From positions 1 to 64,000 of the forward strand of contig JAKSZP010010621.1 of the NCBI GenBank assembly GCA_022478985.1: a DNA stretch of 64,000 bases, written 5' to 3'. This stretch comes from Massospora cicadina (taxonomy: Eukaryota > Entomophthoromycota > Entomophthoromycetes > Entomophthorales > Entomophthoraceae). A program made the translations under genes and the position numbers. The notes under the pieces were generated by a model that saw only the letters and a program-made list of their open reading frames with translations, was not told the DNA's origin and did not search any database. Within the stretch, counting starts at the first letter, position 1; the number at the start of each line of letters is the position of its first letter. Below, piece after piece: positions 11,040 through 21,976 of this stretch.

Positions 11040-12330
11040 AAAGGAGTCTCAGATGACCCATATGCCCCCTCATGTGCTGGTTACCATCCTGAGACCAGCG
11101 TCTGCAGTGCAGCTCAAATCTGATCTCCCTCCGCCCTGAAAGCCTGAGGTTCCTAAGCACATTAGTCAGAGTACACCACCGCCAACAGGACAGCACTCCC
11201 TGCAATTACCTGCCATCAAAGCTCATCTTTTGCCATCCGTTGAACCTCTGCTTCGCCCCAAGCCCTCCACTGAGAGGTCTCTCTAGTGGCCCATGGGAAC
11301 GCGCCCCTGTGATGCCATCTTGCGCTCCACTGCCACCTTCTATGACTGCTCTTAAGGATAAACCTGTTTCCCCAGTGCCACTATCACCAGCCAATAATGG
11401 GCTCAGGGAAAAGGCCATTAGAGCTAAACTGCCTGCTCCCATGAGTAAAACAGCTGCTGATCGACCCAAAAGCATCTCCTGCAAAGGTGAAAGGCCTGCT
11501 AGAAATGTGGGTTTAACTGAGATAGCTATTGAAGTTAAGGCGCCCACATCCAACCACCCTCCTAGAGTCCGACCCAACGCGCGTGGATAACTCTTCTGAT
11601 GATGAGTCTGAAGGGGTTATGTGGACGTTGGCTATCATGTCCTAAGAGCCCCTGCTGAAGTAGGCATACCAGAATAGCTGAACCCTGAAGGAGTAGATAA
11701 GGGCCTGATACCTGAAAAAACCTATCTTAACCAAGTGCTGGGGTGCCTCAAGGTTATTGATACCGCTAGTGATGCTGACCAGCTTATTTCTTTGCTAGTC
11801 CAATCAATCCACCAGGTTCATACCTTCCAGTCCATTAAAGTATTTATCCTAAGACAGCCAAAAATTTGCCTCTACCCTCCGTCCTAAGGAGGTATTAACT
11901 TTTTCCTCTGATTTTGATAGGACCATGACCAAGTTAGAGGTTGTTAATCAGAAGGTCCAGTTTAGGGCTATCTTGGCCACTGGACTCCCGGTGAGCATTA
12001 TTTCTTACAAGCTTATTAAAAGGATTAAGCTGGCTACTTACCTGGATTACTTGCAGGAGTTTGGAACTGCGGGTCCCAACAACACCCGCGCTATTGGAGC
12101 CTAATCCTCCTTGCCTATTCAAATTGGAAAGCTCTTTTTGTCCGCCACTGCCATAACCTTGGACAATAATGCTTACAATATGCTTATTAGCACCCAATTT
12201 ATAATTGAGTATGACGGTATGTTTAACATGAAACAGCGGTACCTCTCCCTACTCATTTTTATGAAATCCCTCTAATCATTAACAATGAAGAACCCAATAA
12301 AAAAGAATACTCTTTCTTAGTTGAGTCCCC
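11040..12330 (+). pseudogene. gag C-terminus and protease of element F
   Basis: The gag C-terminal region contains NSSDDES, then VIDTASDADQL and HQVHTFQSIK, matching SDDESEG, VIDTTSDADQL and QHVHTLQYIK of element D. The protease follows at about 11950-12230: FRAILATGLPVSIIS holds the active-site position, with LATG in place of LDTG, so the catalytic Asp is Ala. FGTAGPNNTRAIGA and NNAYNMLISTQFIIEYDG are the conserved flap and C-terminal blocks. Several stops are present. The knuckle region was not found and gag upstream of 11017 is missing. Confidence 0.7.
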
Positions 12331-12649
12331 TTTCTCTGCCTTACCTCTATTCTATATGACGTCTGGATGCAACACCAAGATGTTTCCTGATTCTGTGGAT
12401 GCTTCAGAGGTTATCCCATTCTATTCTTCAAAGGAGACTATAATCAAGGCTGGTGAACAACGGGTGATTGCTACCAACGTTAGCTACAAATCCCTTGAAC
12501 CTGCTTTATGCACAACACTAGCGTTGATGGAGTAAGTTCATTGGAATCTCAGGTGTTGCCAGGTATACTAGACCCTGAATAACAACGACTTCTCAATGTT
12601 CTATCAGAAAATCTTACCAATAAACCCGTCATTGTCAAAAAACATCAGG

Positions 12650-14771
12650 ATGTAGGGAAAGGTCTGAGAATCCACCTGAGGAGTTTGACATTGTTCACTC
12701 TATTGGGTCTATGTTAGATATGCGCTTATCCACTGACCAAATGGTGTGTACTTTGTCTAACTTCCATATCTTTTATTAACTAACCCCAAATGAGCTTGAA
12801 AAGTTTATTCTTTACTGGATACTTACAATGATACTTTCTCCAAAACTGACACAGTTTATGGGCACATAAAGGGTTGGAGCCACACCATTGATGTTGGTGA
12901 TGTCAGTCCTATTCTATCTAAATCCTATCTTAAGTCAATTTTTAAAGAGCAGCAAATGAGAATAGAACTCAATCAGTTATAAGATGATGGGCTATTTAAT
13001 AACTTCCTGAAGCCCTTGGGCGTCTCCTCTCTGCTGATCAAAAAGAAGAATGGAGTATTTTGGGTAGTGATGGACTACCATAAATTGAATATCCTTATTA
13101 AGAAAAACCTATCCTATCCCCAGCATAGATGATGCCCTTGCACAAAGCTCTGGCTCAAAATTATTCTCAACAATGGATTTGGCCAGAGGGTAATGGAAAA
13201 TGGATCATTCTCCCCAAGATCAGGATAAATGTGACCTCATTTGCAGTGAAGGGCTATTTCAGCCTACCCGCCTACCCCAAGGGCTGTGCAATGCACCTGC
13301 ATCTTTACAATGTGCGATGTACCACATCTTGCGTGACCTTAGGCTAAGCTGTGTGATTGTCTATCTTGATGACATCACCATATTTTATGCAACTTTCACC
13401 AACCATCTTTCTCATCTAAAAAGAAGCTTTTTAACGCTTACAGGCTTCTAACATTAAGTTGAAACCTTCAAGATGCACTTTTTTTCAAAAGAAACTAGGC
13501 TTGGACATGCCATCTCCCAAGAAGGGATCTAGCTTTCACAGGATAAGGTCAAAACTATCTCAAAAATGCCTGCCTCTAAGAACCTCTGGGACATCCAGGT
13601 AATTCTGTGTATGATGGGGTATTACCATCAGTTCATCCCCAAGTTCTTCCATCTCAGCAAGCCTCTCGTCTAACTGTTGGCTAAGAACACCCCTTTTTAT
13701 TGGGGTACAGAACAAGAGGCCGCGTTTAGACTATGAACAAATTGCTTCACGACACTATATTCTATGCCACCCCAACTACACAAACCCAACATATTGTTCA
13801 CTGATGCCTCAGACTATTCCGTTGGAGCCATCTTGCCCAATTGGACAGTAATGGCGTAGATAATCCAGTCTCCTATTTCAGAAAGATGTTGTCAAAAGCT
13901 GAAGTAACTACAGTGTCATTGAAAAGGATTGCATTGCGGTCTTAATTGCTGTCAAAGATTACCACCCTTTCTTATATGGCACTTAATTCACTGTGGTTAA
14001 TGACCACGCCTTCTTAAAATGACTACAAAGCATGAAGAATCCCACTGGACGGTTGGCCCATTGTGCCCTAAACTCCATCATGATGATATGAACATTGAGC
14101 ACTGAGATGGAACTCGCCATATGAGTGTGGATGGCTTGACTAGGTTGCCTATCCTTCACTTGGACAATAGTGGCTGAGAAATTACATGATTTCCTGATGA
14201 CCCCTGATGCCTGGACGATGAGGATGAACCCGTCCAGAAAATGCTAGCAAACCATTCCCTCAACACTATGGTGGAGAGTGGTAAGTCTTACAAAAAGGCT
14301 GAGGCAAATTTGCTACCCTATCTGAGACTTTCAGAACTAGTGCCAGTGATCTTGGGTGCCCACTCTACACTTGGGCATGGTGGAGTAAGGAAGACATATG
14401 AGTGGATCAAGGAACGCTACTATTGGGATGGCATCATGAATCTATCTTTGAAGTCCTGTGCCTGCCTAACCTGTAAATAGAAATCTCGCATCAAGACCAA
14501 ATACCAATACCAACCCATTACACCTCAACAGCCTTCCAAATGATAAGCTTATATGTAATAGGTCTTTCCTCTAGACCACTAGTGGAAATCAATACATACC
14601 AGTGAGAATTGACCATTTTACAAAATATTTTAAAGCTGTGGCTTTTTCAGCCCAAACCATTAAGTATGCTGCAACTTTCATGCACCAAAACATATTCACT
14701 CGCCATGGCTGCCCCAAGTCTTACACTGTGACAATGGGAAGAATTTTACCTCCAGAGTGGTAAAGATCTTA
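12650..14771 (+). pseudogene. reverse transcriptase, RNase H and integrase N-terminus of element F
   Basis: The RT starts about 12940. Readable blocks are a WVVMDYHKLN region in broken frames, FQPTRLPQGLCNAPASLQ and CVIVYLDDITIF at 13351-13386. The YLDD box is intact at 13362-13373, unlike in A, C and D. RNase H follows (about 13800-14060; LFTDASDYSVGAIL, then FTVVNDHAFL) and integrase with LGAHSTLGHGGVRKTYEWIKE and an SCACLTCK zinc half (14341-14480). The core runs on to 14771, where a solo LTR interrupts it and the reading resumes at 15544. Stops are frequent, so the gene is dead although the polymerase active site survives. Confidence 0.8.
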
Positions 14772-14776
14772 GTTAC

Positions 14777-15538
14777 TGCGGGAAACCAGCTGAATTGGTG
14801 CTCGCTGGTGCTTTATGCCAGCTAGTTCTCACTAAGGATTTTAATAAAATAAAGTTAAATGTAAAGTGCTACTAAAAATTGGATTTTTATGATTTTATTA
14901 TGAGCATGATACAGGGGAAAATGATAACCATCAACCTCCGACTATTTAGTATTTAAAATAATTTTGAGGATTGAGGGGGAATTTGGGAATATGTTTGGAA
15001 CAATGTACATGAGTCTGAATTAGGAAATATGCAGGAATAACGTATCATAGCTCAGGAACTCGCTTTAGTGCATTGGAACAAAGGAAGAAGAATTCTGATT
15101 GGCCCAAACATACCCATGAAGTAAAGTTTTTATAGATTTAAGCCAATCACCACCCAAGAAATCTATTGCATCTTGGGGGACCCCACCAAGCCTATAAAAG
15201 GGGGTCCCCGTGCAGGTGCTTCGGAGAACTTCGTTGGGGTTGGGGGAGTGCCTTCTGATAATTCCCCTGAGGTCCATGGTGAGGTCAGAGTAATCTGATC
15301 AGCTGATTTTAATACTAGTTCCTGTACAGGTTTTGAACTGGTGTTTCCCCAATTAACGGGGTTCCACCAAGAATTGGCCAGGGACTTTTGGCCAATTTCA
15401 TCAACTTTCACATCTTTACTATTATCAAATGAACCCTTAACAACTTTGGAAAATTGCATTTGGCTGACATTTCCCCTCTTCAGCTGAATTCAACCTAAAA
15501 CATTCTTACTTTTCAGATGTGAGGGCAAATGTCTGACA
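14777..15538 (-). mobile_element. solo LTR (D-type) inserted in the integrase of F
   Basis: A 762-bp LTR of the D/E type, in minus orientation judged from the D 3' LTR at 40517-41286. On the plus strand it starts TGCGGGAAACC and ends AATGTCTGACA. GTTAC precedes it (14772-14776) and GCTAC follows it (15539-15543), a target duplication with one C/T change. It contains the family blocks CTATAAAAGGGGGTCC and GGGGTTCCACCAAGAATTGG. No internal sequence or polypurine tract adjoins it, so it is a solo LTR. Confidence 0.8.
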
Positions 15539-15543
15539 GCTAC

Positions 15544-15960
15544 CTCTATGGGAGCCCAGCAGCTCTTTTCAGCCCCCCATAACCCTTCTACAAATGGTAT
15601 CATAGAAAGGCCAACGGAATTCTAATATCTATCTTAAGGAAAATGACCACTTCTGACCCTCTCCACTGGGACCAGTTTTTGCCTGGCGCTCTTATAGCTT
15701 ATAGATTCAGCTACTATCATATCCTCAAAAATGAATCCCTTCTGATTGTTGTATGGGAGAGAATCAGGGGTACCTTCTCTTTTCCCAAAGCTTTCTTCTC
15801 TTCCAGGACTGACATTCCTGGCAAGGCAATGAAAAAGCTGGCTCAACATATCATCCAACTACAGGCTGATGCTATGACTAATTTAGCCAAAACTGTCACC
15901 AAAGAGGGCTAAGCTGCCAATGAACTCAGACCATCTCTACCCGCTTTTAAAATCTCAGAT
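15544..15960 (+). pseudogene. integrase C-terminal part of element F
   Basis: Continuation of the F integrase after the solo LTR. The blocks LFSAPHNPSTNGIIERP and MTTSDPLHWDQFLPGALIAY match LFSAPYNPFINGTVERD and MATSDPLHWYQYLPSALMAY in element D, and include the catalytic Glu (IIERP). The end AQHIIQLQADAMTNLAKTVT is also conserved; its last part is the segment fused to the protease in element B. The stop after KEG comes from a TAA in place of a sense codon. Confidence 0.75.
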
Positions 15961-16151
15961 CTAGTGTTATATTACAATAACCGCATTACTCTAGAGGCAA
16001 GAATCTAGGGTCCATTTGGGAAGGACCCTTTGTCATAACCTACAAAAGGGGTGATGAATATTCCATCAAGTAACTTGCTTCTAAAGTTATCAACAGAGTT
16101 CTTGGACGTTTTCTCTGCCCCTATTCTCCCCTCAACATTCTTGAGGGGTAA

Positions 16152-16740
16152 TGTCAGACAAACAGTTGTTTGAATTATAAGTAAAAATTTTTGGGGGAAA
16201 ATATCCCCAATTTTAGTAATATATAACGATTATCCAATTCTCAGTGGAATCACGTCTCCCATAGTAATGAGATTACATCCAATATACTACCAAATACTTC
16301 AGCCACGGGCTCAAGTCCACCAATGCACTAGTGTGAATGTAGTGTCAATTTCTAAGAATAACGCAACCCCTTTTATATAATTAATGAGGGGTTCTGGGGG
16401 ATGCAAATATTTTTTTAGCCGATCTCCCCTTAAAAACTCAGGTAATTGACCAAACAAGCCAAATGTGCAAAATTGCTGGCTGGCGGGAATACATTAACAT
16501 GCTTCTTCCATGATTATGTTCTTTCAAAAAGTTGAAATCATATATGCAATCCAAGCAAGTTTATTTAACCAAATCGAGCCCTCCACTGCTTAGGACTAAT
16601 CCCCTAGTATCTTGCAATTAGCCTTGAAATAGCTTAACTTAAAGAGGTGTAAAATTAACAAACATCTCAATTTTGCTAGACATCAGTTTTATATTTTATA
16701 TATTTATACTCATAAATTAAATCGAGTTGTGGTTTTACCT
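16152..16740 (+). repeat. 3' LTR of element F (right end uncertain)
   Basis: It begins TGTCAGACA right after the polypurine-like tract, as in the B and D families. It contains a plausible core promoter, CTTTTATATAATTAATGAGG at about 16372. The sequence after about 16740 reads as gag/protease of element J, so the right end lies before that, but no terminal CA with a matching duplication could be fixed because the 5' side of F is lost. Confidence 0.45.
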
Positions 16741-17968
16741 CCCACAAAATATTTTAATGAAGCATTTGAGATTACTACTTTTCATGCAACAACTGAATTG
16801 TTGAAATCCTGGGCCCAAGCATCTGCAAAAAATAACTAACAGGATTTTTACACCATTAAAACAAAAAAGATAATTATCTTAGGTTCAGCTATTGCAAAGA
16901 GTTATGTCATAATGCAAAACAGTGTTATAAGAAAAGAGCTGATGATTTAAAAGAGCATTCAGAATGAAAGACGAGAATTCTCATCTGACCAGAAATTTAT
17001 GTTTTTATAAAAACACTTAACTGATAATGTTATTCAATCTATGGAAACTATTTACCAAGGGTTAGCAGAAACCAATAAAGAGTCTTCCTCTTCTTATTAT
17101 TCTTTCAATGTCTTCCCTATGTTTTGACCTTGACACCACAATTTGGTAATATGGTTACTTGAGTTCCAGTATTGTATAAAAAATACCAGTTATGGCTATA
17201 ATTGATAGTGGTTCTCCTGTCAATGTTATATTATAAATTGCTGAAGCAAACTATAATTGCTCTAGACCTTCCTCATTATATGGACTATAGTACTGCTAGA
17301 CCTACATGTACTCAATTATTAGGAGCATACTCAGTACTTCCTGTGAAATTTAAAACTATCTATAGTTACCCTAGATATCGCTTTGGATAATACTTGTTAT
17401 TAATATTTGCTAAGAACTCATTTTTTATGGTATTATTCCACTATAGTACATTACTTTAATATAATTTTCTCTCCTTGGACACTGAATACTTTATGAAATT
17501 GAGCTGATTGAAGATTTAAGAAATTAAATTCAAAGTTCAGACTTGTTTTTAGTAAACCAATGATAATATTAAACAAAATGAGTATCTGATTAGGGGATCA
17601 AGAGTTAACCTCTCTCCAGCTGTAGTAAATGTAACATAAGGGATTCCATTATATAGTAAAATTAGGTGTAGTGCCACAAAATCTCTAATTAATGTTGGTA
17701 GCAAGGTACATATTTGTATTCCAAGATACTTTATTGGAAATATAAGGAATTGAAACCCTTCAGTGAGAGATATTTTACTTTTTTCCTGGAAACTTAGATC
17801 CATCTTATGAAGGTTCATTCTCTATACTATTGACCAATTGACATATTAAGCTCAAATTATAGGGCCCAAAAAGCCTGTTACATATGTTCAGATGTTATCT
17901 AACAATGAAGGTTAATCAATTGAGGATTTTGGAATTTTTCATGATTATTGGCTTAACAATCCTCCATC
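16741..17968 (+). pseudogene. element J, part 1: gag end and protease
   Basis: Heavily decayed AT-rich gypsy sequence. The clear part is a protease: IPVMAIIDSGSPVNVI at about 17182-17235 holds the DSG active site, followed by a LGAYSVLP block (about 17322) as in the other elements. Upstream is a low-confidence gag remnant. At its right end the line YWLNNPPS is interrupted by the insertion of element B, with CCATC (17964-17968) repeated at 22914-22918. J has a lower GC content and more stops than any other element here, which fits it being the oldest layer of the nest. Confidence 0.55.
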
Positions 17969-18691
17969 TGTGGGATCCGCCAATGGATGCCACAAATATC
18001 TTGTTTAAAGTGAGAACTTTACTTTTTAATAAAAGTAATAAATAGCGCTTTGTTAAAGTTTTTTAATTTTTAATTGTTTAAGCAGGGAAAACCCAAAGAA
18101 AGGTCCTTTTCTCAATTCTAGTATTTCCTATTTAAACTAGTTCAAACTTTGAGACTATGGGTATTAGTGGCAAAAGTATATAAAGCTGAGTCATCTAAAT
18201 TAAGAAAATATAGGCTTTCGGCCTATCAGATCAAAGGTAAATATTTTGAGGCAAAACCAACCCATGTGGTAACAATTTGATGAATTGTATCCAATCACCT
18301 GTGAGTAAAATCTCCTCACCTCAGCGGTGGTCAGACTTGTGTGGTAATGATTGGTTAATTTGCACCCTATCATCATTGAGTAATATCTTCTCACCTCAGA
18401 GGTGATAAAACCCATGTGATAATGAACACCCCAAATTTGGCTGAGAAGTCAGAGTAATCCTATTATTAGTTATTACCTTATTAAGCTGATTTTGGATAAA
18501 CTATATATTTCCAATAGTTAGGATTCCACCAAAAATCCGCCAAGGTCTTTTTGCTGTGGGTACTCATATTGTTGATAACCACAATATTATTTGAAGATTG
18601 GGCAGGTGATGGGCCAATCATGGTAGCAGATTTGGGGGCACTCGTACCTCCAACATTCTTTTTCTTAAGTCGAGAAGGAGATTGTCTGACA
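17969..18691 (-). repeat. 3' LTR of element B
   Basis: The 723-bp LTR reads TGTGGGATCC...GTCTGACA on the plus strand. It is followed by a C-rich block (TTGCCCCCCTCAAG, 18692-18705), the polypurine tract of the minus-strand element. It contains one copy (about 18329-18398) of the unit that is repeated four times in the 5' LTR. Confidence 0.85.
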
Positions 18692-19680
18692 TTGCCCCCC
18701 TCAAGAATGTTGGGAGGGGTGTAGGGTCGTAAAAAGTGGCCATGTACCCAGTTTATGATAATTCTTGCAGCCAAAGACTTTATAGAATACTCATTTCCTC
18801 TCTTATGCATGATGGTAAATGCCCCTCCCAGATTGATCCAAGTTTGCCACTATGGGGATTTATGCGATTGTGGTAATATAAAACCATATCTGACACTTGG
18901 TAAGAGGGTAGAGGAGCTCAGAGCTCATTGGCAGCTTGGCCTTCTTTAGTAACCATTTTTGCGAGGTTGGTATAGTGTATAGGTAAGGCAGAAAGTGGGT
19001 ACTCATCCATGCAAGAGTATTTCTTCTTGCTGGGTTCTTTATTGGCTAGAACTAAGGGAACTTCATAATTGAGCAACAACAAGAACCCTTGCTTCATATT
19101 GATAATGCCGTCATATTCAATCATAAACTGAGTACCTATAAGCATATCATAAGCATTATTATCCAAAGCCACTGCAGGGGCTGATAGAATAAGCTTCCCA
19201 ATACAAATGGGAAGAAACAAGTAAGCACCCAGTGCGCGGGTGTTGTTAGGACCAGCGGTTCCAAAGTCTTGGTTGTACTCCAAGTCAGGTGCAAGTTTGA
19301 TCTTTTTCATCAACTTGGAGGAGATTACATTCTCCGGGGAGCCTGTATTTAAGATAGCCATCACCCAGACTTTTTGGATAACCACTTTGACCTTTGTAAG
19401 TATCCCCCACAAAATTGGGCGATAGTGCTAAGACCTCCTTAAGATGGAAATTGGAGGTTAATTTGCACGCGGTCTTGGGGTAATTTTCCTGGATGGACTG
19501 AATGGTATGGCCATGCTGGAGAGGGCGAATAAGGTGAGACAACACCTCATCTGCGTCGCTAGTAGTATTAATAACAACTGGCTCCCCTAGAACTTTGCAG
19601 AGATACGTCTCTTCAGGTATGGTGGCTTCATCCACTCCTCCAGCATTCAAGCGATTGAGGACTTCCACTTAAGAAGGTAC
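18692..19680 (-). pseudogene. protease of element B fused to the integrase C-terminus
   Basis: The protease frame (19412 to 18918) reads AILNTGSPENVISSKLMKK, FGTAGPNNTRALGAYLFLP, NNAYDMLIGTQFMIEYDG and ends SALPIHYT. It then passes without a break into NLAKMVTKEGQAANEL, which in elements D and F is the end of integrase (NLAKAVTKEGQVANE in D). The fusion marks an internal deletion of RT, RNase H and the integrase core. The active-site triad is NTG rather than DTG, so the enzyme is probably inactive. Just upstream (19668-19290) lies the TSDADEVLSHLI linker in another frame. From 18692 to 18917 is the non-coding 3' leader with polypurine tract. Confidence 0.8.
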
Positions 19681-21860
19681 TCCTACAACAAAATAGCCGA
19701 CCTCATCCATACCCCCCTCAGAATCATCCCTGGGTATTAATAACGCGAGGCACTGGCATGAGTTGTTTAAATGAGTCAGGCACATGAGATTTGTCAGCAA
19801 TAGGTGTGCCTTTCCTTACGCTGACATTGCTTTTCCCTACTCCTGTTCCTCGGCGTCAGCTTTCTTTTTCCAGCACACAGCCTCCTTGTGTCCAAACTTA
19901 CTACAGTATTTGCACCAAGGGCGTTCAGGACGTTTTGCTTTGGGGTTTTGCTCTTCAGAGCCCATTATCTGAAGGGGCTCCTTCTTGTCTTCAATAGCTA
20001 AGGCCCGAGGCTTAGGCTTTAAATCCTCAATGGTTAAAATGCGAGGACGAGATACTGCTCCGCGTGAAACTTTGGGCTTATGGAAATCAGCGACATCTAT
20101 TAGCGCCTCCTTGATGTCTTGAATGGTATGGAAATAGCGTTTAACTAAGGTGATGTGCATCGGTAGCAATGGGTAAGTAGCCACTCCAGTCAAAACGGCA
20201 GCTACAGCATCATCCAAAGTCAACATCTTTGAAGTTAACAACATCTGTGCTTCCATATAAAATCGTTCCACAAAGGCGACCACTGACTCTCCTTTTCGGA
20301 TACACATATGCATAAAGGCTTGCTTTTTCATACTTAAAGCCTGTTTTGAACCAAACGTGTTTATGAGGGTCTCTTTAACTTCGGACCAGGTGCTAAGAGC
20401 ATCCATATGTGGGACCATCACCTCCTGTGCCATGCGGCCCAAACAGGAAAGGATATGTTTGGCCTTCTGACGATCAGTCACCCCTTCCATAGCTGCTTCA
20501 TAAACGTATAAAAACGAAGCAATGCTACCCTTGCCGGGGATAAACTTGTCTTTAAACGTTGGTTGAATAATTTATAGTCATTCCCAGTAAGAATATGAAT
20601 AGCTGGAGCTTCTGCTTCCAAGGTTTCAGAGTGGTAGCTTAACTGATCATGCATGGATTCAAGCCGGGTTTCCATTTTAGAGAGGGCTTCTAGGGACCCA
20701 AATTCACATAGTCTCAGTCGAGCTTCAATCCCTGATTTATGAGTTATAAGATCTTCCACTCAACTCTCCATTGCAGTGACTTGAAAATGGAGTTGTGACA
20801 CCATTGAGCTTAGGTTTAATTGAGCAGTTTCCACGGCTTTCACGTGGTTCTTCAGCTCTTCTTTCATTTGTTTACACCCTTCATCATCACGAGAGTGGGA
20901 GCTGGGGCCTTGTACTCCCTCCTTAATCTGTTCATACTTCCGCTCAACCTGCGTTAGTTGACTAAATACTTCCTTCAACAGCACAGGGTTTTTCAGCGAA
21001 GCTTTTACCACTTTTGCTTCAGTTTTGCATTCAGTCAGGCGACGTGCCAAATATTTGGTATTTTCAAATGAAGCTTTGAGAGCTAGCTCCTTTTCTAGCT
21101 GAACAACCTTGGCCACGAGGGTGGTGGTGGCGCTAGATGGTTCAAGCAACAGATGACGTTCAAGCTCATCAACACGCAAAAAGGCCTAAATTAACTGTCG
21201 CTCCACCACAGCCACATGCTGTTCATATTCCTCTTGAAGGACGGAGTCAGGGGCTGAAAAGTCACGGTGTGTTTGCTCATTGTGCTTTTTGAGTTCTTTA
21301 GCAAACTCCTCCAACAACAAGCGGGTGCTAGCAGAGTAAGCGTTCAGTTCATCCCAGAATATCTTCATGGCCTCCTCAACATATTTTACAATCCCAGTGT
21401 CCATAGTAGTAAGTCAATCATGCAGCTGTATGATGAAGTTACGATTAGCTTCCACACCATATCTAACTGCTCCAAGATGTTTGGAGGTCAGTTGGTACAA
21501 CTTATCATAAGCTAAATTCAGAGCTGCATGAGTATCTAGGTGTCGATGTAACTCTTCATGATTTCCAGCTAAGAGATGCATCATGTGTACCAAGGCAGGG
21601 TGAGCAAACTTGTGTACGTAGGTGGTCAAATTTGTAAGCTGACTATAGGTCTCTGGGAGGACACTAGTCTCATAGAGAAACAAGTGGCGTTCCTCAACCA
21701 ACGACGCTTGTTCACAGGATGCAATGTTGCCAGGGTTAAGGATGCCATGAGTAAGGTCTCTCACAGCTTCAGTGGCTGGCCAAGTGATGAAATGAGACTC
21801 AGGTATTAATATGCACTCAAATTGTTCTTCTTCAAATGTCAAAGCAGTAGGGCTGTCCAT
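19681..21860 (-). pseudogene. gag of element B, long and nearly intact
   Basis: Gag begins at 21860 (MDSPTALTFEEEQ) and runs to about 19837. The N-terminal half is rich in charged and leucine residues (LEKELALKA, ECKTEAKVV) and may form a coiled coil. One frame is kept from 21860 to about 20757 with three stops (21411, 21183 and 20757), and a frameshift lies near 20500. From 20490 an uninterrupted 217-residue frame carries the capsid-like region (HILSCLGRMAQEVMVPHM, INTFGSKQALSMKKQAF, VAFVERFYMEAQ) and an intact knuckle CKYCSKFGHKEAVC. Gag assembles the particle. This is the best-preserved gag in the window, in contrast to the missing pol. Confidence 0.8.
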
Positions 21861-21955
21861 TCAATCATCATTCAAGTCTTCAGTCCCTTCCCCATTTTGC
21901 ACCAACAGATGACACTCTCCATTTCTTTAATACTTATTGAAGTATTCAGGGTGGA

Positions 21956-21973
21956 CCCCTATAGTGAGCACCA
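21956..21973 (-). promoter_or_regulatory. primer-binding site of element B
   Basis: On the minus strand, three bases inside the 5' LTR, the sequence is TGGTGCTCACTATAGGGG. The TGG start pairs with a tRNA CCA end. Elements C and D have TGGTGCTCACTACAGGGG at the same place, so all three families would use the same primer tRNA, whose identity I cannot name. Confidence 0.7.
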
Positions 21974-21976
21974 GTT

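Larger units (their letters stand above)
11017..16740 (+). mobile_element. Ty3/gypsy LTR retrotransposon F, 5'-truncated
   Basis: Plus-strand gypsy element with the C-terminal part of gag, protease, RT, RNase H and integrase, a polypurine-like tract (TTGAGGGGTAA, 16141-16151) and a 3' LTR beginning TGTCAGACA at 16152. The sequence is closest to elements B and D: the conserved ASDADQL/TSDADQL block before the protease and the FGTAGPNNTRA protease motif occur in all three. It lacks a 5' LTR and most of gag, where an H-family LTR fragment abuts it. A solo LTR (14777-15538) splits the integrase. The right edge of its 3' LTR is uncertain. Confidence 0.8.

Noticed and set aside
17549..17818. Minus-strand 89-codon frame as a gene
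   Set aside because: It lies in the very AT-rich linker of element J and shows no domain; the plus-strand pol pieces continue on both sides.
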